Of a stretch of 64,000 bases of DNA, positions 1 to 8,767 are shown one piece after another. The stretch lies in the NCBI RefSeq assembly GCF_006337085.1, contig NZ_CP040882.1:744001-808000 (forward strand), written 5' to 3'. This DNA is from Sutterella faecalis (GTDB lineage Bacteria; Pseudomonadota; Gammaproteobacteria; Burkholderiales; Burkholderiaceae_F). The notes beneath the pieces were generated by a model, which ran no database searches, had not been told where the DNA came from, and saw only the letters and a program-made list of their open reading frames with translations. Made by a program: the position numbers and the translations under genes. Within the stretch, counting starts at the first letter, position 1; every line of letters begins with the position of its first letter.

Positions 1-1417
1 CAGCGTCGTGCATGTTCTCCAGCTCCAGCGCGTCGTAAACGGTGCGCGTGAAATGCGCGAGGCACGACTGTCGTTCGATCTTCACGGCGCTCGCGCCGAT
101 AATGCTGTCGTACCCGGCGTAGGCATCCGTAATCCAGGTGCCGGCTTCATAGGAGCCGAGCACGCCGGCAATCGCCTCGGCGCTTCTGCTTTTGAGCCGG
201 TTGAATACGGCAAACTGGTACTTTGCGCTCGCCGGGCTGGTAATCGTCAGCAGGTAAGCCTGCTTGGCGGCGTCCTCGTCGTCGAGCTTCGTTTTGCTCA
301 TCCCGGCCTGCTGCAGACAGCTGAATGGCGTTTCATCCGCGCAGATTTCAGCCGCCTTTCTGGCTTTCTTCAGGATGGCTTTGAGCAGCGGCTGGCCCAG
401 TCCGGACGTTATCCAGTCGTGCATGTTCCGCGGAATCGTATCCCCGCTCATGGTCATTGCGGCCGTATTAAAGAGCGCATTGATGCGGTTCATCGGCATG
501 CCGAGCGTCAGCATGCGGGCGCAGTCGAAAAGCAGCTCCTGCGACACGGTGCGGTTCAGATCCGCCGGCACGGGCACTTCCTCCGGAATGTGCATGTGAT
601 TCTTCCCGCAGGCGCGGCACTGCAGCACCGGGTTCTTTACATAAGTCCCCTCGAGCATGTCTTCAATGTGCTTGTGCAGCGTGCGCAGGAAAACCGTCGG
701 CCCTTCCTGCTCAAAGAAGCCTTCCGTGCTGCCGCAGTAAGGACAGGTGCATCCCCGGGCATGCGAAATGCCGCCCTGCGTCGGAGCGGTCCGGCGATTG
801 GGATCCGCCTGCTTGCCGGGCGGAATCTCCTCCGCCTTCGTGGTTTCGGGCACTGCCGCATTCGCAATGCCGGCCGCGGCTTTAAGCATCGCGTTGTCCG
901 GGTGCTTTTCAGCTTCAGCAGCGGCAACTTCGCCGACGGTGTTCTTCGTCTCGGCGCTCTTTTTGTTGTTTTCGGCGATGGTCCGCTTCTTCTTAAGCAT
1001 CTCCTTCACGGCTTCCGCCTTGCGGCGCTCCAGTTCAAGCTCTGCTTCCGCGAGGTCGCTCTTCGTTTGCTCGATCTGAGGTTCGATCTTGCCCTGGATC
1101 TGCCGGAACTGCCTGCGCAGGAGCTTTTCAATTCCCGGCAGTGCCTTCAGTTCATTGGCATCCATGCTGGCTTCTCGCAGAAGCAGGTCGATCACGGCTT
1201 CGCCCTTTACAACCAGAGCGGGGCAGTGTTTTTCGAGCAGCTCCAGCGCCTTGATGAGGAGCTGCTGAATCATGCTGAGGCCCTCAAACTGAAGCTGCGC
1301 GAGCTTGCGCGTGGCGCAATGCTCGCGGCGTTCGATATCAAGCGCAGCCTCAAGCTCGGCAATCCTCTTCTGGAGTGCTTCGATGGAGACGTTGATTTTT
1401 GGACCCTTGCGTGCCAT
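1..1417 (-). CDS. tnpC: IS66-family transposase TnpC (C-terminus outside window)
   Basis: DDE transposase that catalyses movement of the element. The minus-strand reading starts MARKGPKINVSIEALQKR and stays open to the window edge, giving about 472 residues. An N-terminal coiled-coil, glutamate- and lysine-rich stretch (about 20-190) is followed by a zinc-finger-like pair, CTCPYCG near 220 and CRACG near 267. The IS66 catalytic hallmark ADETPF lies near 359, and the DAYAGYD block near 431. The remaining C-terminal part lies beyond the left edge. No frameshift is seen in the visible part. Confidence 0.88.
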   Translation of the reverse strand, partial: MARKGPKINVSIEALQKRIAELEAALDIERREHCATRKLAQLQFEGLSMIQQLLIKALELLEKHCPALVVKGEAVIDLLLREASMDANELKALPGIEKLLRRQFRQIQGKIEPQIEQTKSDLAEAELELERRKAEAVKEMLKKKRTIAENNKKSAETKNTVGEVAAAEAEKHPDNAMLKAAAGIANAAVPETTKAEEIPPGKQADPNRRTAPTQGGISHARGCTCPYCGSTEGFFEQEGPTVFLRTLHKHIEDMLEGTYVKNPVLQCRACGKNHMHIPEEVPVPADLNRTVSQELLFDCARMLTLGMPMNRINALFNTAAMTMSGDTIPRNMHDWITSGLGQPLLKAILKKARKAAEICADETPFSCLQQAGMSKTKLDDEDAAKQAYLLTITSPASAKYQFAVFNRLKSRSAEAIAGVLGSYEAGTWITDAYAGYDSIIGASAVKIERQSCLAHFTRTVYDALELENMHDA

Positions 1418-1497
1418 GTCGATAGGGAGATCAGTTAAGAATTAATGGAAGTAATTTTACCGGCCGGAAGCTTAAATTTCACCGATATATCAATCGT

Positions 1498-1704
1498 TTA
1501 AAAGGCACTCCTAAGCCCGTTAGAGGCCCTCTGGACGGCCGGACAACCCCGGTGGCATCCATCTTGATTGCGTATGCCTAGAAGCGTTTTACGGTGCTTC
1601 CCGAGGCCTTCCTGAAGGCTTTGGAAGAAGTCGAATTTCATCGAATTTTCTTGATTTTCAATCATTTGATGAAGATCAAGAAAACGCTTTTCGAGCAGTC
1701 TCAT
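1498..1704 (-). CDS. small ORF between tnpB and tnpC of the IS66 element
   Basis: A 68-residue ORF whose ATG overlaps the tnpB stop codon (ATGA), suggesting translational coupling. The N-terminal half is charged and helical (MRLLEKRFLDLHQMIENQ), the C-terminal half has two cysteines (DGCHRGCP). I do not recognise a family. IS66 elements usually have a shorter gap between tnpB and tnpC, so this may be an element-specific accessory gene or just a chance coupled ORF. Confidence 0.35.
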   Translation of the reverse strand: MRLLEKRFLDLHQMIENQENSMKFDFFQSLQEGLGKHRKTLLGIRNQDGCHRGCPAVQRASNGLRSAF

Positions 1705-2027
1705 CCGGTTTTCGACTTGCCGTCGAGAAAGCTGATCACCTCATCGGCGGTGAAGTTCAGCACCGTCTGAGATTCAAGCTTTGCCATGAAGCGGGCGAAC
1801 TTCTGCTGATGCAGACGCCGGTAGAGAAGCCATCCGCCGCAGACGTCGGACCAGATGACTTTGGCCGTCTTCCGGTGCTTTCCGACAAATACGACCACAT
1901 CGCCGCCGCCGTCAGGGTCGATGAAGAGACGTTCCTGCGCAAAGCGCGACAGCGCGGCATAGCCGTAGCGCATGTCCACGGGAGCCAGAACGATGGTGAT
2001 GCGGCGGTCTCCAAAGTCGAGCTTCAT
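1701..2027 (-). CDS. tnpB: IS66 Orf2-like accessory protein TnpB
   Basis: A 108-residue accessory protein of the IS66 transposition system. The family signature is clear: PVDMRYGYAALS near residue 16, then VVVFVGKHRKTAKVIWSD and the YRRLHQQKFARF block, the usual length for IS66 Orf2. Its start overlaps the end of tnpA by 4 bp (ATGA), so the three IS genes are probably translated in a coupled way. Its biochemical role is not established in the family. Confidence 0.88.
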   Translation of the reverse strand: MKLDFGDRRITIVLAPVDMRYGYAALSRFAQERLFIDPDGGGDVVVFVGKHRKTAKVIWSDVCGGWLLYRRLHQQKFARFMAKLESQTVLNFTADEVISFLDGKSKTG

Positions 2028-2590
2028 TCTGCAAACCCTCCGGCAGAGATCATCTGCATGGCGAGGGTTTCCGGCGAGTCGGTTCGGAACCTGAGCTCTA
2101 TGCCGTTGGGCAGCTTGATGAAAACAAGCGTTCCGCGAGGATCTGGATCAGTACTGCGGAGCCTGGTACTAATCTGAGGGCGCTGTGGAGGCGGAAGTTG
2201 TTGACCCATAGGAGCAGCTTGAAGCGGCTGGGGGTGTTCATCTTGTACTACTTGTACACGTCGTGCCAGCCGGAGGTGTACACCTTGTACTCCTTGTGAC
2301 CCTGCACTTTGTGCGCTGCGGGGTATCTCCCGGGCAACGAAAATGTTCCTGCCCGCCGGTTGTACAGGAATCGGCTCTTCCTGAGATGGCGCTCCATCAA
2401 CGATCGGCTTGAATTGCGCATCCTGGATGATGGTTTTCTCAAGCTCAAGGAGTTTCTTATAGAAATAGTGAAGGCTGGGAAGCTTGCCGTTCTCTGAAAA
2501 CTCGATGAGACGGGTGCGGTGAAAAGCGGTTTTCGACAGACCGCTGCGAAGGTAGGCGGCATAGGCCGCATCCCAGGCGATCATCCTCAT
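2024..2590 (-). CDS. tnpA: IS66 Orf1-like accessory protein TnpA
   Basis: First gene of the IS66 operon, 188 residues. The C-terminus has the PNGIELRFRTDSPE segment typical of IS66 Orf1; the N-terminus (YLRSGLSKTAFHR, LPSLHYFYKKL) looks like a helix-turn-helix region. The middle (about 85-150) is glutamine- and arginine-rich with low complexity. A GGAG motif lies 6 bases before the ATG, supporting this start. It overlaps tnpB by 4 bp. Confidence 0.75.
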   Translation of the reverse strand: MRMIAWDAAYAAYLRSGLSKTAFHRTRLIEFSENGKLPSLHYFYKKLLELEKTIIQDAQFKPIVDGAPSQEEPIPVQPAGRNIFVAREIPRSAQSAGSQGVQGVHLRLARRVQVVQDEHPQPLQAAPMGQQLPPPQRPQISTRLRSTDPDPRGTLVFIKLPNGIELRFRTDSPETLAMQMISAGGFAE

Positions 2591-2653
2591 GTCAGGCTCC
2601 AGGGAGGGTTGCAGTCCTGACAGGGTAGTAGCAGCCGCTTTTTCGCGCTCAAG

Positions 2654-3313
2654 CTATAGGAAGCTCACCATGATCTTGCCGCCGGCGATGTAGCCGATGT
2701 TGCCGAGATCGGGCGCACGGAAGGTGGCGACATTCGTCGTATTGGTCTTCGTCACGTCGCGGGCGTTGTTGATCACGTCGTTCATGGCAACGAGAACTCC
2801 CTTGCCGACGGACTCCTTATTGACGGCAACGCGTACGGCGTTCAGAAGATTCATCGGGCCGTCGGCCGAAATTGCAGTGGCCGGACGCATGGCGCCGACG
2901 AGGACGACGGGCTTGTCGCTTCTCACCGTGAGATTCAGGAAGTAGGCCGTCTCCTCGAGCGTATCCGTACCGTGCGTGATCACGATGCCGTCGACGTCCT
3001 TCTGCGCCAGGAGCTCGTTGCAGCGCTTCGCGAGCTTTAAGAGCGTCGGCGTATCCATGTTGTTGGACGAAATCTTCACGATCTGCTCGCCCGACACGTC
3101 GGCGACTTCCTTGATCTGAGGAACGGCGTCAATGAGCGTCTGAATGGCGATCTTGCCCGCTTCATAACCCGTCGTCTGGGTGGCGGAAGCTGCGCTCCCG
3201 GCAATCGTGCCGCCCGTCGCCAGGATCTTCACGTTGGGAAGATCTGCAGCGGAGGCAGAGACGGCTGCGAGAAGAATAGCGGCCGAAAGTGCGGCTTTTT
3301 TGAAGAAATTCAT
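2654..3313 (-). pseudogene. ansB: periplasmic L-asparaginase (type II), truncated by IS66
   Basis: Encodes the N-terminal two thirds of a type II asparaginase (L-asparagine to aspartate and ammonia). A Sec signal peptide (MNFFKKAALSAAILLAAVSASA) is followed by both catalytic threonine motifs, ATGGTIAG near residue 32 and THGTDTLEET near 112. Family members have about 330-350 residues; this frame ends at 219, just after GYIAGGKI, where IS66 sequence begins (tail MVSFL then stop). The lost C-terminal domain contributes to the tetramer and active site, so the product should be inactive. The rest of the gene should lie beyond the IS, left of the window. Confidence 0.9.
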
Positions 3314-3446
3314 TCTGTTTCCTTTGATGGTGGAGTGCCCGGACTTTTAAGAAAACCCGTTGGACGCGAGTCTCCCGTTTCTCCGGTTCAGCAATACGCT
3401 ATCAAACCGGCTCGCTTGCGGATAGCCCGGACAAACACGCAAACGA

Positions 3447-3494
3447 CAAAAAAATCCCGGTCTTTCTCTATGGCGAGACCAGAAGACCGGGATT
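3447..3494 (-). terminator. rho-independent terminator of the cytochrome/flavoprotein operon
   Basis: Perfect 12-bp stem AATCCCGGTCTT (3453-3464) with AAGACCGGGATT (3483-3494), followed on the minus strand by a run of seven T. It lies downstream of the tetraheme cytochrome gene. Confidence 0.85.
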
Positions 3495-3578
3495 GAGAAT
3501 GACCTTGCAGGGAATGAAGCCCCATTGCGCATCAGGCTTCATCCTCCGAAGGGAGAGAGAAATTGTTCGAGTGAAGTG

Positions 3579-3968
3579 CTACTTCTCGTGGCAGCCTGCG
3601 TCGCTGCACTTCTGGAAGTTCTCCATATGGTGGCAGCCGTAGCACATCGAAAGCGTAGCTTCCTTCGGCTTATAGTCCTTCGGAATCGGGAAGGGATGGG
3701 CTTCGTGGCACCCTGTGCAGTCCGGCACCACCTTCGCGCCGGCATGCGGGTTCGCCGCATTCGGGTCGAGGTACTGGTGGGGCTGAACAGGGGTATCAAA
3801 CTCGTCCTTCCAGTTTTTCGTCTGCTCTCTCAGCGCGTCGAAGCTTCCGCCATGGCACATCAGGCACTGTTCTGAAGTAACCTTCTCTGCCGCATAAGCT
3901 TCGGGAAGAGCCGAGAGAGCCATGACGGCGCAGGAGAGCGCCAGCGCTAAAAGCGGGGTCTTTTTCAT
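3579..3968 (-). CDS. periplasmic tetraheme cytochrome c (flavocytochrome c partner)
   Basis: Small exported electron carrier, 129 residues. A signal peptide (1-26) is followed by four c-type haem sites: CLMCH (35-39), CTGCH (84-88), CYGCH (109-113) and a CX4CH site, CSDAGCH (121-127). The size and haem count match the haem domain of Shewanella-type flavocytochrome c fumarate reductases, here on its own polypeptide. It lies 30 bp downstream of the Tat flavoprotein gene in the same direction and is followed by a terminator. It probably passes electrons from a membrane quinol oxidase to the flavoprotein; the electron acceptor cannot be told from sequence. Confidence 0.9.
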   Translation of the reverse strand: MKKTPLLALALSCAVMALSALPEAYAAEKVTSEQCLMCHGGSFDALREQTKNWKDEFDTPVQPHQYLDPNAANPHAGAKVVPDCTGCHEAHPFPIPKDYKPKEATLSMCYGCHHMENFQKCSDAGCHEK

Positions 3969-3998
3969 GGCTCTTGGGTCTCTAAAAGGTTGAGGGAA

Positions 3999-5861
3999 TT
4001 ACTTGAGCGACGCAAAGGTCTTGCCGAGGACGTAGGCCTGGATGAGGCCGCGCGAGAGGCCGTGCATGGAGCTGCCGCCCGTCACTTCGCCCGCTGCGTA
4101 GAGGCCCGGGATCTTTTCGCCTTCCCAGTCGAGCACTTCGCAGGCGTTGTTGACGTGGAGACCGCAGTAGCAGTCGTGGAGCGTCACCGAAGTCCAGGCC
4201 GCGTAGAAGGGGCCCTTCTCGATCTTATGCTGCGGCGCGGGCTTGTCGAAGTCCGGGTCCTTGCCCTGATCGACGTAGGAGTTGTACGTCTTCACGGTTT
4301 CGGCGAGCACCTTCGGATCCATCTTGTGGCTCATCCACGGATTCGTGTTGATCTTTTCGGCAAGTTCTTCAATCGTATCGGCCTTGAAGAAGTATTCCGG
4401 ATCGACCGACTTCTCGTCCGTGTGCATGCGTTCGCGCTTGACGGCTTCGCTGTCGAAGATCGCCCACTGGGGACCCGCGGACCAGTCGGGAGCGTGCGAG
4501 CCCTCGTTGATCTGGAGCGCAGCCGCAATGAAGTTGATCGGGTTGTACTTCGTGCGGTCGATGTTTCTCCAGTTGCCCTGGATGTACGGATCCTTGTCGG
4601 TGCCCTTGAAGAAGGCGCCGTTCGTGCCGTTCATGAGGCCGCGGGTGGAGTTGGCGGTGCCGTAGGACGTGAGCTTCGCGCTGTCGGCGGTGAGGCCCGC
4701 AGAGGACGTTTCCTCAAAGAAGCGCTTGCCCACCCAGTTGACGACGATCGCGTTCTGCCAGTTGCGAAGCGCCACGCCCGAGTGCTTCACGAGCGGGAAG
4801 ATCGGGGATTCCGGAGCCCAGCGCAGGTACGTGTCGCGCACGCCCACGACGGCGCCGCGGGTGAGCGAAATCGGACGTTCCGTATAGGCGTTCGTGAGAC
4901 CCCAGAGGCCGGCGCCGCAGCGCATGGCAGCGAGCGTGCCCGAGGCGTCCTGGGGCGAATATTCGCAGGCGGCGGAGGCGAATTCCTTCGTGAGGCGCGG
5001 GTCGACCATGCGGCGGAAGGGAACGTGATCGGTGTAGCCGGCGGTGGCGAGAACGAGCGCCTTCTTCGCATGAACCGTGATTTCCTTCGCGGTGGAGGCG
5101 ATGTCTTCAGCCGCGCGGAAGCCCTTCAGTTCCGTGCCGTCCGGAAGAACCTTCGGCGTGCGGTGAGCCTTGAAGCCGACGCAGCGTCCCTTTTCGTCCT
5201 GAACGATGTCGTCCATGTAGTAGTTCATGAGGAACTTGACGCCAGCCTTTCTGGCCGCATCCTCGAGGCTGCGCATCAGAACCGTGCCCGAAGTGCCGGC
5301 AGGGGCTTCCAAAGAAGCGCCCTTGGTCCAGGAGAAGTGGAGTTCGCGGGGAGCCGAGCAGCCCGCACCGTAGGCGCCCGCATTGTCGGGCTTCTTGTCG
5401 AGGAAGGGAACGCCGATTCTCACGAGCCAGTCGTAGGTCGGAACCATTTCATCGGCGATCATGCGCTGCATGTCGCGGTCGTTGAAGCGGTAGTCGGCAA
5501 AGCCGTTGGGGAGAGTCACCGACCAGTCGGTCAGATCCTTGAAGACCGTTTCCGGATCATCCTTGATGCCGAACTTCTGCTGCATGGCATTGCCGCCGCC
5601 CAGAAGGGTATTGCCCTGCGAGATGATGGCGTGGCCGCCGATATCGTAGTTGGCGTCGACGACGAGGACGGAGAATCCCGCTTCCTTCGCGCGGATGGCG
5701 GCCGGGATGCCGGCGGCGCCCGCGCCTACAACAACCACATCGGCTTCAAAGTCCCACTTGGCGGGGACCTTCGCCGAGGCGCTTCCGGACATGCCGAACA
5801 TCATGCCGCCCACGGCGGCGGAACCAGCAATGAAGGAACGACGGGAAAGATTGGCAGACAT
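3999..5861 (-). CDS. Tat-exported FAD flavoprotein, fumarate-reductase/urocanate-reductase family
   Basis: Periplasmic FAD-dependent reductase, 620 residues. A twin-arginine signal (SRRSFIAGSAAVGG) is followed by the FAD Rossmann motif VVVGAGAAGIPAAIRAKEAG near 41, the GGHAIISQGN segment near 76, and a C-terminal FAD-contact block (YAAGEVTGGSSMHGLSRG near 590). It belongs to the FAD_binding_2 flavoprotein family. There is no haem domain in the chain; the haem subunit is the next gene. The divergent sensor kinase and regulator suggest acceptor-responsive expression. The substrate could be fumarate, urocanate, another enoate or a different acceptor. Confidence 0.88.
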   Translation of the reverse strand: MSANLSRRSFIAGSAAVGGMMFGMSGSASAKVPAKWDFEADVVVVGAGAAGIPAAIRAKEAGFSVLVVDANYDIGGHAIISQGNTLLGGGNAMQQKFGIKDDPETVFKDLTDWSVTLPNGFADYRFNDRDMQRMIADEMVPTYDWLVRIGVPFLDKKPDNAGAYGAGCSAPRELHFSWTKGASLEAPAGTSGTVLMRSLEDAARKAGVKFLMNYYMDDIVQDEKGRCVGFKAHRTPKVLPDGTELKGFRAAEDIASTAKEITVHAKKALVLATAGYTDHVPFRRMVDPRLTKEFASAACEYSPQDASGTLAAMRCGAGLWGLTNAYTERPISLTRGAVVGVRDTYLRWAPESPIFPLVKHSGVALRNWQNAIVVNWVGKRFFEETSSAGLTADSAKLTSYGTANSTRGLMNGTNGAFFKGTDKDPYIQGNWRNIDRTKYNPINFIAAALQINEGSHAPDWSAGPQWAIFDSEAVKRERMHTDEKSVDPEYFFKADTIEELAEKINTNPWMSHKMDPKVLAETVKTYNSYVDQGKDPDFDKPAPQHKIEKGPFYAAWTSVTLHDCYCGLHVNNACEVLDWEGEKIPGLYAAGEVTGGSSMHGLSRGLIQAYVLGKTFASLK

Positions 5862-6133
5862 GCTTTTTCTCCTTTTTTGCGATCCGCTCGCGCCTTCCGA
5901 AGGCTTTGCGGCGGACCGACCTTTATGAATGAAGCTTTTGCCCGGGGATGCCGTCCCTGGGAATCATGTCCCGGCGGCCTCTCCTGCTGATTCGTATCTT
6001 TTCAGCCGGGATACTCGAGTAGCGTGACCTTCATCAAGCTTTTTTCTCCGCTCCCAAAAGTCCGCACCATCGCGCTGGGAGCGCACATCCCATAAAATTC
6101 AAGGAAGATGAAGCTTGCAATACGGGTTTCAAA

Positions 6134-8008
6134 ATGCATCCCAAATGTCTTCCTTCAAGGCTTCTTTCCCCGGAGCTTGCGCGGGTTCTTCCTTTCCCGC
6201 TCCTTGCGTTCGCCCTCTTCTTTTTTGCGCTTCTCTCCCTGCCGCTCCCTGCGGCAGAGCTCGACGGCGTCTCTCAGGCAACGGCGCAGCTCTACCAGAA
6301 GCGCCCCCTCAGGGTCGGGATCATTTCGCTCTGGGAAACCCCGGAAACAACGCTCGCCCTCACGCGGACGCTCGAAACCATTGAGAAGGCCTTTGCGCCC
6401 TACCCGGTTGAAGTCCGGCCGAGAATTCCCTCTACTGAACTCGAAAACCTCATCCGCACGGGCGGAATCGACGTCTTCATTGCAAGCTCGGGCTTCAGCA
6501 TGCGAATGCAGCCCTACGGCGTCGTCGCGCTTGCAACGCTCATTACGGAACTTCAGCCCAATCCCAATACGGGCGTGGCGACAGCGATCATCACGCGAAG
6601 CGACGACAAGCGCTTTCATAAAATTGAGGACTTGACGGGCACGCGGCTCTCGGCGAGCTACAACACGGCCTTCATGAGCTTCAGAACGGGGCTCGGAGAG
6701 ATTGCCGTGCGCGGATTCGACCCGGAAAACTTCTTCCAGAGCATTCACTACACGGGCGACAGCGAAAACGGCTCCATCGCCCGGAGGCTCGACACGCGCG
6801 AGGCCGACGTCGCAATGGTGCGCGCCTGCTGGCTCGAAAGCCTCCCGGACAAGATCAGCCGCCGCTACCGGGTCATTGAACCGCGAATTGATCCGACCCT
6901 CAACTGCGTGCACACCTCACGGACCTATCCCAACATCATGGTCTCCGTCATGGAAGGGTCGGCGCCGGGCGCCGCGCACATCATCGCGAAGACCCTCCTT
7001 TCGATCCCTGAAATCGTCCCGGGCCACAAATGGGGCGTCGCCACCGACCTGAGGCCCGTCAATCGCCTCTATCGCGAACTTAAGATCGAAAACTACGCGT
7101 ACCTGAGAAATCCGACGGTCGAGGAATGGATCCGGAACCACTGGGCGGAGTGCGTCCTCGCGCTCCTTCTCGTCCTTGGTCTCGCGCTTCACAGCTCCCG
7201 CGTCGCCTACCTCGTGCGCATCCGCACGGCGGAATTGAGAAAGTCCATTGCCGAGGAGCGCGCCGCGCAGGCGCGCGTCGAAGAGCTTCACGGCCGGATG
7301 GAACGCATGCAGAAGGCAACCGTCGTGGGGCAGCTCTCCAACCTCATCGCCCACGAGCTCGCGCAGCCTCTCGCCGCCGTTCAATACTATTGCGAAGGCA
7401 TGAAGACGCTCCTTCAGAACGAGAACCCCGACCGGAAGCTCCTTGAAATGAGCCGCGCCGGGATCGCCAAGGGCATTGACCGCACGAAGGAAATCGTCGC
7501 CAAGGTGAGGAGCTACTCGAAAAACCAGACCAAGCGCGACAGCTCGGTGCCCCTCATGCCCGCCCTCGACCGGATTTACTCCGGAATTTCGCCCGACCTC
7601 ACAGGCGACGTGCGCTTTTCCGCTTCGGGGCTCGCCGACGCTTCCGTCAAGGGTGACGCCCTTGAAATCGAGCTCCTCTTCAACAATCTCCTCAAGAACG
7701 CCTTCGAAGCGGCCGCCATGACGAGCACTGCCGAAAGTCCCTTCGTCCGGATTTCCGCCGCAGCTCTCGAAGGCGCCTCGGGAACGCTACTCATTACCGT
7801 CGAAAATTCCGGAAGGCTCCTCTCGGACGAGGCCTTCCGCGACCTCACGACGCCTTTGATTACCTCCAAATCCGCCGGCCAGGGCCTTGGCATTCCGATC
7901 GCCACGGCAATTGCCGAAGCTTCGGGCGGGCATCTTGAATTCGAACGCCGCCCGAGGGGCGGCCTCATCGCCCGCGTCACGCTTCCCCTCGCTTCAAACG
8001 CCTCATGA
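6134..8008 (+). CDS. TtrS-like membrane sensor histidine kinase
   Basis: Sensor of a two-component system, 624 residues. An N-terminal signal/anchor (about 15-40) leads into a PhnD/TtrS-type periplasmic binding domain (about 55-330). A membrane segment follows (VLALLLVLGLALHSS near 340), then a short coiled coil, a dimerisation domain with the phosphoacceptor His near 407 (IAHELAQPLAAV), the N box (NNLLKNAFEAA near 518) and a G box (SAGQGLGIPIA near 582). The closest described type is TtrS, the tetrathionate sensor. It lies 37 bp upstream of its response regulator and divergent from the flavoprotein operon, its probable target. The ligand is not known. No clear ribosome binding site marks the start. 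Confidence 0.85.
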   Translation: MHPKCLPSRLLSPELARVLPFPLLAFALFFFALLSLPLPAAELDGVSQATAQLYQKRPLRVGIISLWETPETTLALTRTLETIEKAFAPYPVEVRPRIPSTELENLIRTGGIDVFIASSGFSMRMQPYGVVALATLITELQPNPNTGVATAIITRSDDKRFHKIEDLTGTRLSASYNTAFMSFRTGLGEIAVRGFDPENFFQSIHYTGDSENGSIARRLDTREADVAMVRACWLESLPDKISRRYRVIEPRIDPTLNCVHTSRTYPNIMVSVMEGSAPGAAHIIAKTLLSIPEIVPGHKWGVATDLRPVNRLYRELKIENYAYLRNPTVEEWIRNHWAECVLALLLVLGLALHSSRVAYLVRIRTAELRKSIAEERAAQARVEELHGRMERMQKATVVGQLSNLIAHELAQPLAAVQYYCEGMKTLLQNENPDRKLLEMSRAGIAKGIDRTKEIVAKVRSYSKNQTKRDSSVPLMPALDRIYSGISPDLTGDVRFSASGLADASVKGDALEIELLFNNLLKNAFEAAAMTSTAESPFVRISAAALEGASGTLLITVENSGRLLSDEAFRDLTTPLITSKSAGQGLGIPIATAIAEASGGHLEFERRPRGGLIARVTLPLASNAS

Positions 8009-8045
8009 AGAGCGCATCCAACAATTCATAAGAAGGAAAACCACC

Positions 8046-8672
8046 ATGTCCGCACCCAGGGAGACCGTTCTCATCCGCATCGTCGACGACGACGAGGAAG
8101 TCCGCAATGCTCTCTCCTTCATGCTTGCCTGCAAGGGCTGGAGGACGGAGTGCCACGCGAGCGCGGGAGAGTTTCTCAAAAACTATCGCTCAACCCCGCC
8201 GGGGTGCCTTCTTCTCGACATCCGCATGCCCGGGATGTCGGGGCTAGAGCTTCAGACGCGCATGAAGGAAATGAATCTCACGCTCCCCATCATCTTCATC
8301 ACCGGGCATGCCGACGTTCCGACCGCCGTGCGCACGCTCAAGATGGGAGCCTTCGACTTTCTCGAGAAGCCTGTCGACGCCGAAGCGCTCGAAGCCGCCA
8401 TTGAAGCGGCGAGCGCCATCAGCCTGGCTCAGGCTTCGGGCGGGCTTTCCCGCGAAGCGATCGAGGCGATCATTCGCGAGATGAGCCCGAGGGAGCGGGA
8501 AATCACGAAGCTTCTTGCCGAGGGGCTCGCGAACCACGACATCGCCGAACATCTCTCGCTCTCGGACCGCACCATACAGGGCCACCGCAACAACATCTAC
8601 CACAAGCTCCGCGTCCACAACCTGAGGCAGTTTTCCGATGTGATCTCGGGCTTTGAGGAGCTCCTGCGCTAG
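8046..8672 (+). CDS. FixJ/TtrR-family response regulator
   Basis: DNA-binding partner of the upstream kinase, 208 residues. Receiver domain with acidic cluster D14-D16, phosphoacceptor D58 (LLLDIRMPG) and a conserved lysine in FLEKPVD near 106, followed by a LuxR/FixJ helix-turn-helix (LSPRERE-like MSPREREITKLLAEG, then DRTIQGHRNNIYHKL). The ATG at 8046 is chosen because AGAAGG stands 9 bases upstream; a longer in-frame reading from 7887 would overlap the kinase gene. Likely activates the divergent cytochrome/flavoprotein operon. Confidence 0.9.
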   Translation: MSAPRETVLIRIVDDDEEVRNALSFMLACKGWRTECHASAGEFLKNYRSTPPGCLLLDIRMPGMSGLELQTRMKEMNLTLPIIFITGHADVPTAVRTLKMGAFDFLEKPVDAEALEAAIEAASAISLAQASGGLSREAIEAIIREMSPREREITKLLAEGLANHDIAEHLSLSDRTIQGHRNNIYHKLRVHNLRQFSDVISGFEELLR

Positions 8673-8698
8673 AAGGGGCCTTCCTTTCGACAAGCACG

Positions 8699-8741
8699 AA
8701 AAAAGCGGAAGACTCCGGAATGGAAAATCTTCCGCTTTTTC
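8699..8741. terminator. bidirectional terminator between the regulator and the ABC operon
   Basis: Perfect 13-bp stem AAAAAGCGGAAGA (8700-8712) with TCTTCCGCTTTTT (8728-8740). A and T runs on both sides serve the converging genes ending at 8672 (+) and 8768 (-). Confidence 0.9.
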
Positions 8742-8767
8742 TATCGAAGGGTGCTTCAAGCGCCCGA

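Larger units (their letters stand above)
1..2668 (-). mobile_element. IS66-family insertion sequence, partial (left edge of window)
   Basis: Three minus-strand genes in the IS66 order tnpA-tnpB-tnpC, with a small extra ORF between tnpB and tnpC, form one element that runs off the left edge. The right end lies within the asparaginase gene. Homology to asparaginase stops at about 2668, where the minus strand reads GTGAGC, which resembles the GTAA-type IS66 ends. The second terminal repeat and the target duplication are outside the window, so the exact end is inferred. Confidence 0.85.

Noticed and set aside
8..1438. 476-codon plus-strand ORF at the left edge
   Set aside because: It is the antisense of the IS66 transposase in the same codon register; the minus strand carries the ADETPF and zinc-finger motifs.
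3990..5990. 666-codon plus-strand ORF opposite the first flavoprotein
   Set aside because: Antisense of a gene with a clear Tat signal and FAD motifs; the plus-strand protein is arginine/valine-rich without any domain.
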